Source: Pantoea nemavictus (GTDB taxonomy: Bacteria > Pseudomonadota > Gammaproteobacteria > Enterobacterales > Enterobacteriaceae). From it: DNA of 64,000 bases. Numbering within the stretch: the stretch's first letter is position 1; the number at the start of each line of letters is the position of its first letter. The stretch lies in NCBI RefSeq assembly GCF_037479095.1, contig NZ_JBBGZW010000002.1, forward strand, positions 248,001-312,000. The letters are read 5' to 3'. Positions 36,277-45,423 of this stretch are shown in pieces. A model generated the notes under the pieces. It saw only the letters and a program-made list of their open reading frames with translations. It searched no databases and was not told the DNA's origin. Both the position numbers and the translations under genes were made by a program.

Positions 36277-37224
36277 ATGATGCAACGTTCACTGCTGCGA
36301 AGAGTGGGTCAAAGCGTTTTGGTGCTGTGGGCCGCGTTTACCCTGTCGTTCTTTCTGCTGCAGGTGCTGCCCGGCGATGCGGTGCTGATCAAGTTTCAGA
36401 ACCCGGATCTGGGCCTCAGCCCGGATCAAATCGCCGAAATGCGACTGGCTTACGGCGCGGATAATCCGCTCTGGCAGCAGTACGTGCACACGCTGCTGGC
36501 GATGCTGCGCGGCGATTTTGGTTACTCGGTGCAGGCGGGCGTGCCGGTCAGCGAACAGCTGGTTAGCAACCTGCCCGCCACGCTACAACTGGCGCTGCTC
36601 GGTTTTGCGCTCGCCACGCTAATTGCCTTTGCATTGGCGGCGCTGTCGCGTTTGCCGGGACTGCGCTTCCTGCGTTCCGTGCTGCAATCGGTGCCCGCGC
36701 TGTTTATCTCGCTGCCCACCTTTTGGCTCGGCATCGCGCTGATTCAGCTGTTCTCCTTCCAGCTGCGCTGGATTCCGGTAATCAACCCTTCAGCGCTACA
36801 AGGTTTGATCCTGCCGGTGATTACCGTGGCGATTCCGATCTCCGCGCCGCTGGCGCAGATTCTGTTACGCAGTATCGATCAGGTTTCCACCCAGCCGTTT
36901 GTGGCGGTGGCACGCGCCAAAGGTGCCAGTGAAAGCCACGTATTGTGGCATCACGTGATGCGCAATGCGCTGCTGCCGGTACTCAACGTCGCCGGTTTAC
37001 TGCTCGGCGAACTGATTGCCGGTGCGCTGATTACCGAAACCGTATTTGGTTTGAGCGGCATTGGTCAGCTGACGCAGCAGGCGGTGAATAATCAGGACGT
37101 CGCGGTGTTGCAAGCGGTGGTGATGATCTCTGCGCTGGCCTTTGTGCTGATTAACCTGTTGGTCGATGCGCTGATGCCGCTGTTCGATCCGCGTCTGCAA
37201 TCCATTGCCGGAGGCCACCGATGA
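36277..37224 (+). CDS. ABC transporter permease (DppB type)
   Basis: A 315-residue permease with six helices. It has the DppB-type N-terminus (LLRRVGQSVLVLWAAFTLSFFLLQVLPGDA), the EAA loop PFVAVARAKGASESHVLWHH and the C-terminal PLFDPRL. It starts 9 nt after the binding protein stop and overlaps the next permease by 4 nt. Confidence 0.92.
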   Translation: MMQRSLLRRVGQSVLVLWAAFTLSFFLLQVLPGDAVLIKFQNPDLGLSPDQIAEMRLAYGADNPLWQQYVHTLLAMLRGDFGYSVQAGVPVSEQLVSNLPATLQLALLGFALATLIAFALAALSRLPGLRFLRSVLQSVPALFISLPTFWLGIALIQLFSFQLRWIPVINPSALQGLILPVITVAIPISAPLAQILLRSIDQVSTQPFVAVARAKGASESHVLWHHVMRNALLPVLNVAGLLLGELIAGALITETVFGLSGIGQLTQQAVNNQDVAVLQAVVMISALAFVLINLLVDALMPLFDPRLQSIAGGHR

Positions 37225-38078
37225 GCCTGGTCGATTACGCAACTGCGCGTCAGAGCAACGGCAAGGCCCGGGCGTCGCGCGCGCTACATATCCAGCCGGG
37301 TTTATGGCTGGCGTGGGGCGTGATGCTGCTGGCGCTGCTGGCGGCCTTTGCGCCCAGTTTGTTTACCCATTTCAGCCCAACCGAAGGCGTGCCCGGCGCG
37401 CAGCGTCTGCCGCCGCAGGCTGCTTACTGGCTCGGTACCGATCAGCTGGGCCGCGATCTCTATGCGCGCATTATTTATGGTGCGTCACAGTCGCTGTCGG
37501 CCGCCGTCGCCGCCGTGGCGATGGGCCTGATTGGCGGCACCACGCTCGGCGTGCTGGCGGGCGCGATAGGCGGACGCAGCGAGAACTGGCTGATGCGTGT
37601 AGTCGATGTGCTGCTGTCGATTCCGTCGCTGCTGCTGTCACTGAGCATTCTGATCCTGCTCGGCTTCGGCACCGTGCACGCCGCACTGGCGGTGGGCATC
37701 GCGTCGATTGCCAGCTTTGCCCGTCTGGCGCGCGGTGAAGTGGTGCGCGTGCGCCGCAGTGAATTCGTCGAAGCCGCTTACGGCAGCGGCGGCAGTTTCT
37801 GGCGCGTGCTGTGGCGCCATATTTTGCCCAACTCGCTCACGGCGGTGATCGCCTTCGCCGCCCTGCAGTTTGGTCAGGCGATTCTGGCGTTATCAACGCT
37901 CAGTTTTCTCGGCTACGGCACGCCGCCGCCAACGCCAGAATGGGGTTTGCTGATCGCCGAAGGCCGCAACTATCTGGCCACCGCCTGGTGGCTCACTACC
38001 TTCCCCGGCATCGTGGTGGTCGCCGTCGTGCTGGCCGCCAATCGCATCAGCCGTCAACTGGCCGGAGGTGACGCATGA
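37221..38078 (+). CDS. ABC transporter permease (DppC type)
   Basis: A 285-residue permease partner. It has the N-terminal cytoplasmic tail, the motif YWLGTDQLGRDLYARIIYGA and the EAA loop EFVEAAYGSGGSFWRVLWRH. It overlaps both neighbours by 4 nt (ATGA), showing tight translational coupling. Confidence 0.92.
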   Translation: MSLVDYATARQSNGKARASRALHIQPGLWLAWGVMLLALLAAFAPSLFTHFSPTEGVPGAQRLPPQAAYWLGTDQLGRDLYARIIYGASQSLSAAVAAVAMGLIGGTTLGVLAGAIGGRSENWLMRVVDVLLSIPSLLLSLSILILLGFGTVHAALAVGIASIASFARLARGEVVRVRRSEFVEAAYGSGGSFWRVLWRHILPNSLTAVIAFAALQFGQAILALSTLSFLGYGTPPPTPEWGLLIAEGRNYLATAWWLTTFPGIVVVAVVLAANRISRQLAGGDA

Positions 38079-39685
38079 GCGCGCTATTAGCCATTGAGAA
38101 TTTAACCCTGAGCTATCGCCAGCGCGGCGAGTGGCGCGCGGTGGTACACCACGTCAGTTTCGAATTACAGCCCGGTGAAATGGTGGCACTGGTGGGGGAA
38201 TCCGGTTCCGGTAAAACCACCACCGCGCAGGCGATCATAGGTTTGATGGCGGAAAACGGCCGCCGTGATAGCGGCAAGATTGTGCTGAACGGCACCGATA
38301 TCGCCGGTTGGTCGTCAAAACGGCTCGATAGCCTGCGCGGCGTCAGCATCAGCTTAGTGCCACAGGATCCGGGCAACTCGCTCAATCCGGTGAAAACCAT
38401 CGGCGATCAGGTGGGTGAAATGCTGCAGCTGCACCTGAAAATCAGCAAAGCCGAGCGCCAGCAGCGCGTGCTGGAGCTATTGCAAAAAGTGGGTTTGAGC
38501 CATCCGGAGCAACGCCTGAAGCAGTATCCGCATCAACTCTCTGGCGGTATGAAACAGCGGGTGCTGATTGCTATCGCCCTCGCCCTGCGCCCACAAATCA
38601 TCATCGCCGATGAACCGACCAGCGCGCTGGATGTGACGGTGCAAAAGCGCATCCTTGATCTGCTGGACGTGCTGCGCCGCGAATCCGGCACCGCGGTGCT
38701 GTTTGTCACGCACGATTTAGCGCTGGCGGCAGAACGCGCCGATCGTTTGCTGGTGTTCCGTCACGGCGAAGTGCAAGAGCAAGGTCCGGCGGCGCAGGTG
38801 ATCAACGCGCCGCAGCATCCCTACACGCGACAGCTGCTGCAGGATGCCGATCCCGGTGAAGCCGCGCTGGCCGTTCCTGCCCGTGCCAACTTCTCATCAC
38901 CGGCGATTCAGCTCTCCGGCATCAACAAACAGTTCTCTCTCGGTCGCCAGCAGCAGCTGCAGGTGGCCAAAGAAGTATGCGTCACCGTGGCGCGCGGCAC
39001 CACGCACGCGCTGGTCGGCGAATCCGGTTCCGGTAAAACCACGCTGGCGCGCATTCTGCTGGGATTTGAGCAGGCCGATAGCGGACGCGTAGTGATCGAC
39101 GGCATCGATGCCACCGCGTTGCGCGGTGAAGCCCAGCGCCAGCTGCGCCGCAAAATTCAGTTCGTTTATCAGAATCCATTTGCTTCGCTCGATCCGCGCC
39201 AAACGCTGTTCGCCATTATTGAAGAGCCGCTGCTTAACTTTGAAAAACTCAGCCGCGAAGCGCGTCGTCAGCGCGTCGAAGCGGTGGCGCAACGCGTCGC
39301 CTTGCCGCTCGACTTATTGACGCGCAAACCGCGCGAGTTGTCCGGCGGCCAGCGGCAGCGTGTGGCAATTGCCCGCGCCCTGATTCTGCAGCCGGCGATT
39401 CTGGTGCTGGACGAAGCTACCTCAGCGCTGGATGTCACGGTACAGGCGCAGATTCTGCAACTACTGCAGCAACTGCAACGCGAACTCGGCCTCACCTACC
39501 TGTTTATCACCCACGATCTCGCCACCGTGCGCCGCATTGCGCACAGCGTCACCGTGCTGCACGCCGGTGAAGTGGTGGAGCAAGGTGACACTGTCACGCT
39601 ATTTTCTGCGCCTCAGCATGCCTATACCCGCGCGCTGATTGACGCGATTCCCGCTTTCCGTCCGCTGATTAAGGAGTCTGCATGA
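38075..39685 (+). CDS. ABC transporter ATP-binding protein with two fused NBDs (DppD-DppF)
   Basis: A 536-residue protein with two complete ATPase domains. Both have Walker A GESGSGKTT and signatures LSGGMKQR and LSGGQRQR, with Walker B motifs [12 protein letters not shown] and LVLDEATSALD. The two halves correspond to the separate DppD and DppF subunits. It overlaps the LLM gene downstream by 4 nt. Confidence 0.93.
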   Translation: MSALLAIENLTLSYRQRGEWRAVVHHVSFELQPGEMVALVGESGSGKTTTAQAIIGLMAENGRRDSGKIVLNGTDIAGWSSKRLDSLRGVSISLVPQDPGNSLNPVKTIGDQVGEMLQLHLKISKAERQQRVLELLQKVGLSHPEQRLKQYPHQLSGGMKQRVLIAIALALRPQIIIADEPTSALDVTVQKRILDLLDVLRRESGTAVLFVTHDLALAAERADRLLVFRHGEVQEQGPAAQVINAPQHPYTRQLLQDADPGEAALAVPARANFSSPAIQLSGINKQFSLGRQQQLQVAKEVCVTVARGTTHALVGESGSGKTTLARILLGFEQADSGRVVIDGIDATALRGEAQRQLRRKIQFVYQNPFASLDPRQTLFAIIEEPLLNFEKLSREARRQRVEAVAQRVALPLDLLTRKPRELSGGQRQRVAIARALILQPAILVLDEATSALDVTVQAQILQLLQQLQRELGLTYLFITHDLATVRRIAHSVTVLHAGEVVEQGDTVTLFSAPQHAYTRALIDAIPAFRPLIKESA

Positions 39686-40671
39686 CGCGTAAACGCATTG
39701 GCTTTTTCACCCGCCTGCTGGATGACACCAGCGCGCAACAGCGCTATCGCCTGGCCACCGAACAGATTCAGCACGCCGAGCGTACCGGTTTTGACAGTGC
39801 GTGGATCGCTCAGCACCACTTTCATGAAAAAGAGGGCGGCTTGCCGTCGCCGCTGCTGTTCCTGGCACACGTTGCCGCGCATACCCGCACCATTCGCCTC
39901 GGCACCGGCATCATCACGCTGGCGATGGAGAACGCGCTGCGGGTGGCTGAAGATGCTGCAGTACTGGATTTGCTGAGTAACGGGCGGCTGGAGGTCGGTT
40001 TAGGATCGGGCGGCACCGCCACGTCGTTTCTGCCGTTCGGCATCACCATCGATCAACGCGCCAGCGTGTTTGCCGATCATCTGCATCAGCTGCTTAGCGC
40101 ATGGCGCGGCGATACGCTGGGACATCCGGATAATCATCTCTATCCTGCCGCGCCGACGTTGGCGCAGCGCGTGTGGATCGCCACCTTCTCGGTAGAGGGT
40201 GCGGCACGCGCGGGCCTGGCGGGCCACGGTTTGATGCTGTCGCGCACCCAGCCGCGCCCGGCGGGTCAACCTGATTTAACGCTCGATCAGATGCAGAACC
40301 CGATGATCGACGCCTATCTGGCGGCGTTACCGCCTGGCATCGCACCGCGCATTCTGGCGTCGCGCACCGCTTTTGTCGCTGACTCCAATGACTACGCGCG
40401 CCGTCTTGCCGAGCCCGGTTTACAGCGCCAGGCCGCTCATTTCCGCGAATCAGGACATGTTGTTGGCCATACGCTTGACGAGCAGGCGCGTCAGCTGGAC
40501 GCACACTTTGGTGATGCCGACCGGGTGCGGCAATCGCTGCTGGCCGATAGCGTGTTGCAACGCGTCACTGATATCAGCTTCCAGGTGCACTCCATCGATC
40601 CGCCGCACGCCGACATTTTGCGTTCCATAGAGTTAATTGCCGACCACATCGCGCCCGCGCTGCGTGGCTAA
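39682..40671 (+). CDS. FMN-dependent luciferase-like monooxygenase (KPN_01858-like)
   Basis: A 329-residue LLM protein. Visible are WIAQHHFHEKEGGLPSPLLFL, IRLGTGIITLAMENALRVAED and LLSNGRLEVGLGSGGT. This subgroup is known to travel with a peptide-type ABC transporter and CMD/alkylhydroperoxidase-domain proteins, exactly as here. It starts inside the ATPase stop (ATGA). The chemistry is probably oxidation of the imported compound with FMNH2; the substrate is unknown. Confidence 0.88.
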   Translation: MTRKRIGFFTRLLDDTSAQQRYRLATEQIQHAERTGFDSAWIAQHHFHEKEGGLPSPLLFLAHVAAHTRTIRLGTGIITLAMENALRVAEDAAVLDLLSNGRLEVGLGSGGTATSFLPFGITIDQRASVFADHLHQLLSAWRGDTLGHPDNHLYPAAPTLAQRVWIATFSVEGAARAGLAGHGLMLSRTQPRPAGQPDLTLDQMQNPMIDAYLAALPPGIAPRILASRTAFVADSNDYARRLAEPGLQRQAAHFRESGHVVGHTLDEQARQLDAHFGDADRVRQSLLADSVLQRVTDISFQVHSIDPPHADILRSIELIADHIAPALRG

Positions 40672-40730
40672 GTCGGTGCGGTCACCATAAAGGTACAAAC
40701 CGGACTGATGGGTAACATTAGAAGGTGCTT

Positions 40731-40856
40731 GCTGTCCCCCATCCCGGCCTTCCCCCGCAAGCGGGGGAAGGAGACGCTGCCACATGCAGCTCCCAACTCA
40801 CATATAGCAGCATCTTCCTCCCCCATTTATGGGGGAGGACCGAGGTGGGGGACAGC
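40731..40856. repeat. Long imperfect inverted repeat with internal hairpins (MITE-like)
   Basis: The outer arms GCTGTCCCCCA and TGGGGGACAGC face each other over ~126 bp. Two strong inner hairpins are CTTCCCCCGC-AA-GCGGGGGAAG (40749-40770) and TCCTCCCCCAT-TT-ATGGGGGAGGA (40815-40838). It sits in the only large gap (235 nt) of the plus-strand operon, between the LLM and CMD genes. Confidence 0.75.
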
Positions 40857-40906
40857 CAGCACGGTACTAAATGGCGACCCTACTAATGCTTTAACTGGAG
40901 AATTGT

Positions 40907-42010
40907 ATGTCCCAACCGTTTGATTTACTTAATGCGCTGGCCGATATCGATCCCGCTTCCGAACTGGCGCAAGCCCGTGCTGAACGCGCCGCCGCCACGC
41001 AGCATACGCAAGGCAGCTACGAGGTGCTATTTACGCAAGATGATGAGGATTTACCGTTAGCCGAACGCTTTTCGCTCGCCGCACAGGTCGCGGCCTGGCA
41101 CGGGGTAACCGCGCTGCAGGCGCATTATCAACAGCAGGCGCAACCGCCAGCGCAAAACGCACGCTTTGACGCCGGTTTAGCGTTTGCTGAACTGCTCAGT
41201 CTGCATCCGGTGGAGGCCGCGCCGCAGCACATCGAGACACTGCAACATGCCGGCTGGTCGCCGCGCGGTATCGTCACGCTGGCGCAGCTGATTGCGTTTG
41301 TCAGCTTCCAGAGTCGTTTGCTGCTCGGTTTGCGTTTACTCAGCGGCGAAGAGACGGCTGCGCAGCCGCATGCGGTGGCCGGAAAGTGGCACGATGCGCC
41401 GTTAACCCTGAGCGGCAAAACCGCCCTCACCGCCTTTACCCAGCAGGAACTCGGCTGGGAGCCGTGGCTGGCGGCTAAACCGCTCAATGAATTTAGCGCT
41501 GACGAGCAGGCCACGCTGGCGAAATTCGGCCACAGCGATTCCGATTACTTCCGCCTGTTGGGACGCAACCAGCCGCTGCTGGAGCAGCGCACGCTCACCG
41601 ATAAAGGCATCTTCTATGCCGCGGGTGGACTTTCGCGCGCGGAACGCGAACTTGCCGCGACGGTGGTAAGCAAGGTTAACGGCTGCATTTACTGCGCCTC
41701 GGTCCACGCGCGCAAAGCCAGCCAGCTGTCGAAAGATGAACCGGCGGTACAGAAGTTGCTGAATGTTGCGCCGGGTGCCGAATTGTCGCACGGACAATCG
41801 GCGCGCTGGGCGGCACAGATCGATCTGGTGGCGACCTTATCGATCACCCCCGCTGCCACCAGCCTGAAGCAGCTGCAAGCGCTGCGCGATCAGGGATTCA
41901 GCACGCTGGAATTGCTGGATCTGATTCAATCCGCCGCCTTCTTTGCCTGGGCGAACCGCCTGATGCTGACGCTCGGCGAACCTTTCTTACCTGCACAAAC
42001 CCAAGGATGA
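40907..42010 (+). CDS. CMD-domain / alkylhydroperoxidase fusion protein (Avi_7170-Avi_7169 type)
   Basis: A 367-residue protein with two AhpD/carboxymuconolactone-decarboxylase-like modules. The N-terminal one (residues ~1-160) contains PLAERFSLAAQVAAWHG. The C-terminal one (~165-367) carries the redox motif NGCIYCASVHARKAS with CxxC and downstream His, as in alkylhydroperoxidases. In other bacteria the two modules are separate neighbouring genes (Avi_7170 and Avi_7169 families), so this looks like a fusion. It may detoxify peroxide or reduce an oxidised thio-product. It overlaps the M20 gene by 4 nt. Confidence 0.82.
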   Translation: MSQPFDLLNALADIDPASELAQARAERAAATQHTQGSYEVLFTQDDEDLPLAERFSLAAQVAAWHGVTALQAHYQQQAQPPAQNARFDAGLAFAELLSLHPVEAAPQHIETLQHAGWSPRGIVTLAQLIAFVSFQSRLLLGLRLLSGEETAAQPHAVAGKWHDAPLTLSGKTALTAFTQQELGWEPWLAAKPLNEFSADEQATLAKFGHSDSDYFRLLGRNQPLLEQRTLTDKGIFYAAGGLSRAERELAATVVSKVNGCIYCASVHARKASQLSKDEPAVQKLLNVAPGAELSHGQSARWAAQIDLVATLSITPAATSLKQLQALRDQGFSTLELLDLIQSAAFFAWANRLMLTLGEPFLPAQTQG

Positions 42011-43164
42011 CCATGACCGATCTTTCCCCTCAACAGCTAGTACGCTGGCGACGCGAGCTGCATCAGCATCCCGAACTGTCGGATCAGGAATTTGCCACCA
42101 CCGAGCGGCTAACGCGCTGGCTGCAACAACTCAACGTTAAGCTGCTGCCGCTGGCGCTGAAAACCGGGGTGGTCGCTGAAATTGGTCACGGCGAACCGCT
42201 GATCGCGCTGCGGGCCGATATCGATGCCCTGCCGATCGATGAGCAAACCGACCAACCGTGGCGCTCGCAGCAGCCGGGCGTGATGCACGCCTGCGGCCAC
42301 GATCTGCACAGTAGCGTAATGCTCGGTGTGGCACAGCAGCTAAAACGCATCGAAGCCCAATTGCCTGGCCGCGTGCGCATTCTGTTCCAGCCCGCGGAAG
42401 AGATTTTCACCGGCGCGAAACAGCTGCTGGCGGCAGGCGCACTTAACGATGTGCAGGCGATTTTTGGCCTGCATAACGCGCCGGATCTGCCCACCGGCAC
42501 GCTGCGCACGCGCGGTGGCGCTTATTATGCCAACGTCGATCGTTTCCAAATCAATATCACCGGCAAAGGTGCGCACGCCGCGCGACCGCATGAAGGTATC
42601 GATAGCATTGTGATTGGCAGCCACATCGTCACCGCGCTGCAAACGCTGCCGAGCCGCGTGTTCAGCTCGCTGGAATCGGTGGTGGTTAGCGTAACGCGCT
42701 TCACGGCCGGCAATAGCTGGAATGTGTTGCCGCAAACGGTGGAGCTGGAAGGTACGGTGCGCACCCACAACGCTGAGATACGGGCACAAATCCCGCAGAA
42801 AATGACGGCGCTGATTAACGGTATTGCCGCCGGATTTGGCGCGCAGGTTGAGCTGGTGTGGCAGGAAGGTCCGCCATCGCTGGTCAACACGCCAGAATGG
42901 GCCGATTTCGCGCTGGATTTGGCTGCCGATCAGGGCTATGCAACGCAAATCGGCACGCCGCAAATGGGCGGCGAAGACTTTGCCTTTTACCTGCAGCAGC
43001 TGCCAGGCGCTTTCGTCAGCATTGGCAGCGCCAGTGAGTTTGGCCTGCATCACGCCGGTTTCGATCCGGATGAAGCGATGCTGGAACCAGCGGTGCATTA
43101 CTTCACCGAGCTGGCGCAGCGCGCGCTGCTGACGCTGCGCCAACAACAGGCGCTGGCATCGTGA
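42007..43164 (+). CDS. M20 family metallo-amidohydrolase
   Basis: A 385-residue paralogue of the enzyme at 28987. It has [47 protein letters not shown] and HHAGFDPDE. It is translated from ATGA overlap with the CMD gene (a second ATG at 42013 is possible). It probably deacylates or hydrolyses an N-acyl amino acid conjugate taken up by the upstream ABC transporter. Confidence 0.9.
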   Translation: MTMTDLSPQQLVRWRRELHQHPELSDQEFATTERLTRWLQQLNVKLLPLALKTGVVAEIGHGEPLIALRADIDALPIDEQTDQPWRSQQPGVMHACGHDLHSSVMLGVAQQLKRIEAQLPGRVRILFQPAEEIFTGAKQLLAAGALNDVQAIFGLHNAPDLPTGTLRTRGGAYYANVDRFQINITGKGAHAARPHEGIDSIVIGSHIVTALQTLPSRVFSSLESVVVSVTRFTAGNSWNVLPQTVELEGTVRTHNAEIRAQIPQKMTALINGIAAGFGAQVELVWQEGPPSLVNTPEWADFALDLAADQGYATQIGTPQMGGEDFAFYLQQLPGAFVSIGSASEFGLHHAGFDPDEAMLEPAVHYFTELAQRALLTLRQQQALAS

Positions 43165-43187
43165 CCCTAAGAGCAAGGAGAAAAGCG

Positions 43188-44036
43188 ATGGCGATTCCTG
43201 TACCGGTTCCACGTCTCGACCATGTGGTGATTAATGTTGCTGACCAGCTAGACGACGCCAGCGCGCTGTTTCGTCGCCTGGGTTTTCAGCTTACCGAGCG
43301 TGGCCACCATTCGCTCGGTTCCAGCAATCACCTGGCGATCTTTGGTGATAACTATCTGGAGTTATTAGGTTTTGAAGCCGGGCGCGGCAATCTGCGCCAG
43401 GATTTGTGGCAGTCGCCGATTGGCCTGAGCGGTTTGGTGTGGAAAACCGAGGATGCCGATGCGGTGTGGCGCTATCTGGAGAGCCAGGATATCGACGGCG
43501 ATCAACCGGCGAGCTTTTTCCGTCCGGTGACTTTGCCGGATGGCAGCGAGCAGGAAGCGCGTTTCCGCACGGTGCGGCTGCGTCCGTCGCTGATTGCCAA
43601 TGGCCGCAGCTTCTTTTGCCAGCACGACACGCCAGATTCGGTATGGCAGGACGCGTGGCGCATCCATCCTAATGGCGTAAGCGATATCGTTGAGTTTGTG
43701 GTGGTTGCACAGGATCCCGCCGCCGCCGCACAGCCTTACAGCCGTTTGTTTGGCGCCGATAAGCTCACTGCCTGTCAGGAGGGCGCGTTTGTGTTGAAAG
43801 CGGGCGTGGCGACGGTGCGCTTTGCCGCCGCGGAGTACGTCACCCAGCGCTTTGCCAGTTTACCGCTCGATTACGACGGCAGCGCGCGCATGGCCGGATT
43901 AACCTTGCGCACTACCGATTTGCGCAAGGTAAAAGCGAGCCTGCTGCTTGGCGATGTAGCGTTTCGCGAAGAGGAGTCCGCGATTATTGTCGGTGCCGAA
44001 CAGGCGTTTGGCGTGGCGTTAAGGTTTCAGCAGTAA
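43188..44036 (+). CDS. VOC/glyoxalase-like domain protein
   Basis: A 282-residue protein of the glyoxalase-like superfamily. The first module starts PRLDHVVINVADQLDDASALFRRLGF with DNYLELLGFE; a second, degenerate module follows HPNGVSDIVEFVVVAQD. AGGAG precedes the ATG at 43188, while an earlier GTG at 43161 overlaps the M20 stop. It is the last gene of the plus-strand operon; the reaction is unknown. Confidence 0.82.
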   Translation: MAIPVPVPRLDHVVINVADQLDDASALFRRLGFQLTERGHHSLGSSNHLAIFGDNYLELLGFEAGRGNLRQDLWQSPIGLSGLVWKTEDADAVWRYLESQDIDGDQPASFFRPVTLPDGSEQEARFRTVRLRPSLIANGRSFFCQHDTPDSVWQDAWRIHPNGVSDIVEFVVVAQDPAAAAQPYSRLFGADKLTACQEGAFVLKAGVATVRFAAAEYVTQRFASLPLDYDGSARMAGLTLRTTDLRKVKASLLLGDVAFREEESAIIVGAEQAFGVALRFQQ

Positions 44037-44040
44037 ACAT

Positions 44041-44161
44041 CAGCGCAATTTATTGCACCGCTACAGAATGATTGCACATATTTGTAGCGGCGCGATTTAT
44101 CGCGTGTATTAGTCGCGACTCCGTGCCCATCCAGATATTGCGCAATAAATTGCGCCGCTAC
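44041..44161. repeat. REP-like cluster (three arms)
   Basis: A half unit (GCGCAATTTATTGCACCGCTAC, one change) at 44043-44064 is followed by GTAGCGGCGCGATTTATCGC at 44084 and its opposing arm ending at 44161. The spacer contains CCGTGCCCAT, as in the copy at 19098. Confidence 0.8.
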
Positions 44162-44217
44162 GTTACGTGCGTTCTAAAATACCTTCATCCTCCTTGTCGG
44201 ATTTATGCAGGTGAACA

Positions 44218-44769
44218 TTGACCAGCCGATTGCATCTCGAAACCACCAGACTCACCTGCTCGCAGCTCGAGGAAGCCGACTGGGCTTTCTACCGAGAGCT
44301 ACAGCTAGCGCCACAGGTCATGCACTACGTCGCGGACCAAAAATCCGAAGAAAAAATTCTCGCAGATTTTTCAGCAAGATTGCCGCTTTGGTCGCCCCAG
44401 AGCGAACATTGGCTGTGCCTGATAGTTCGTGAAAAACAGTCGGGCAATCGCATCGGCGTCAGCGGCTATATTCATCGCGACAGCGACTGTGCCGAGGTCG
44501 GCTTTCTGTTCGCGCCCGAAGCGCAAGGCAAAGGCTATGCGTATGAGTCGCTAATCGCGCTGTGTGACTATGCGTTTAAGGACGGCGGCATCCGGCGGCT
44601 TACTGCGACCGTTACCGCAGGCAATATGCCCTCACGTCGACTGCTGGAAAAAGTTGGCTTCGTATTGGAGGGGGAACTGCGGGAAAGCTACTGGCTGAGA
44701 AATACGTGGCATAACGACTGGCTGTTTGGACTGCTGCGCGGAGAGTACTCAACATCCCTCTCCCTTTAA
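44218..44769 (+). CDS. RimJ/RimL-type GNAT N-acetyltransferase
   Basis: A 183-residue protein. Family motifs are LHLETTRLTCSQLEEADW, AEVGFLFAPEAQGKGYAYES and GNMPSRRLLEKVGFVLEGELRESY. No ATG fits; TTG at 44218 after AGGTGA gives the normal N-terminus. It probably acetylates an amino group of a protein or small molecule. It is a single gene. Confidence 0.85.
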   Translation: MTSRLHLETTRLTCSQLEEADWAFYRELQLAPQVMHYVADQKSEEKILADFSARLPLWSPQSEHWLCLIVREKQSGNRIGVSGYIHRDSDCAEVGFLFAPEAQGKGYAYESLIALCDYAFKDGGIRRLTATVTAGNMPSRRLLEKVGFVLEGELRESYWLRNTWHNDWLFGLLRGEYSTSLSL

Positions 44770-44941
44770 ACGCATGTATGAGGCGTGGCATTGACCTTTC
44801 AGCAGTGACTTCCAAGCCTGAAGGTTGTGTACTTCATGTAATTACAAAATAAAACCAAGATTTTTCTTAACTGCATTTCTTATCCTCTAAAGTTTAACCA
44901 TGCGAGGACGAAAATCCTTAAAGGTATTTGGAGGATGTCAT

Positions 44942-45217
44942 ATGTTAAAAATCCTGGTTGTATTGTCAGGCCTTGTGATGCTGCAAACGGCGATGGCCGA
45001 GGGTGGAACGATTAACTTCAGCGGTGCCATTGTTGAACCCGCCTGTACCACGTCCACGCTGCTACAACGTACGTCAGTTACTTGTAATCGCGAAGGTATT
45101 AACAAAGTGCGTACGATCGCATTCAACAGACAAACACAAACGTTGCCTTATCAACTGGGTACCGTAATTGTCAAAACAGTAAATAATTTTAAAATCATCG
45201 AAGTGACGTACAAATAA
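44942..45217 (+). CDS. Small secreted pilin-like protein (orphan)
   Basis: A 91-residue protein with a signal peptide (MLKILVVLSGLVMLQTAMA). The start GGTINFSGAIVEPACT resembles the first strand and first Cys of type 1 fimbrial subunits. A second Cys (VTCNRE) could close the disulfide, but the length is about half that of a pilin. GGAGG lies 7 nt upstream of the ATG at 44942. No usher or chaperone genes are near, so it may be a truncated or repurposed subunit. Confidence 0.6.
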   Translation: MLKILVVLSGLVMLQTAMAEGGTINFSGAIVEPACTTSTLLQRTSVTCNREGINKVRTIAFNRQTQTLPYQLGTVIVKTVNNFKIIEVTYK

Positions 45218-45317
45218 GCAGCGCCTTTAAGGTCTGCCGCTTATTATTTATTCGCAACGTTGTTTAATCGCTAGCACGATGCAACTGTTTAAAGGTTGCT
45301 CCACGTTTGTACTCACC

Positions 45318-45374
45318 GTAGCGGCGTAATTTATTGCGCGCCCTTAAACAACGCGCGATAAATCGCGCCGCTAC
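45318..45374. repeat. REP-like element pair
   Basis: GTAGCGGCGTAATTTATTGC (one change) faces GCGATAAATCGCGCCGCTAC. It lies between the pilin-like and SRPBCC genes. Confidence 0.75.
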
Positions 45375-45423
45375 AAATTGAGCATTATGCTGATTCCAAA
45401 TCTGTCTAATCGGCTTTAATACA

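Noticed and set aside
42340..43212. 290-codon minus-strand frame opposite the M20 gene at 42007
   Set aside because: The plus-strand product carries full M20 metal motifs; the opposite strand is Arg/Gln/His-rich antisense sequence.
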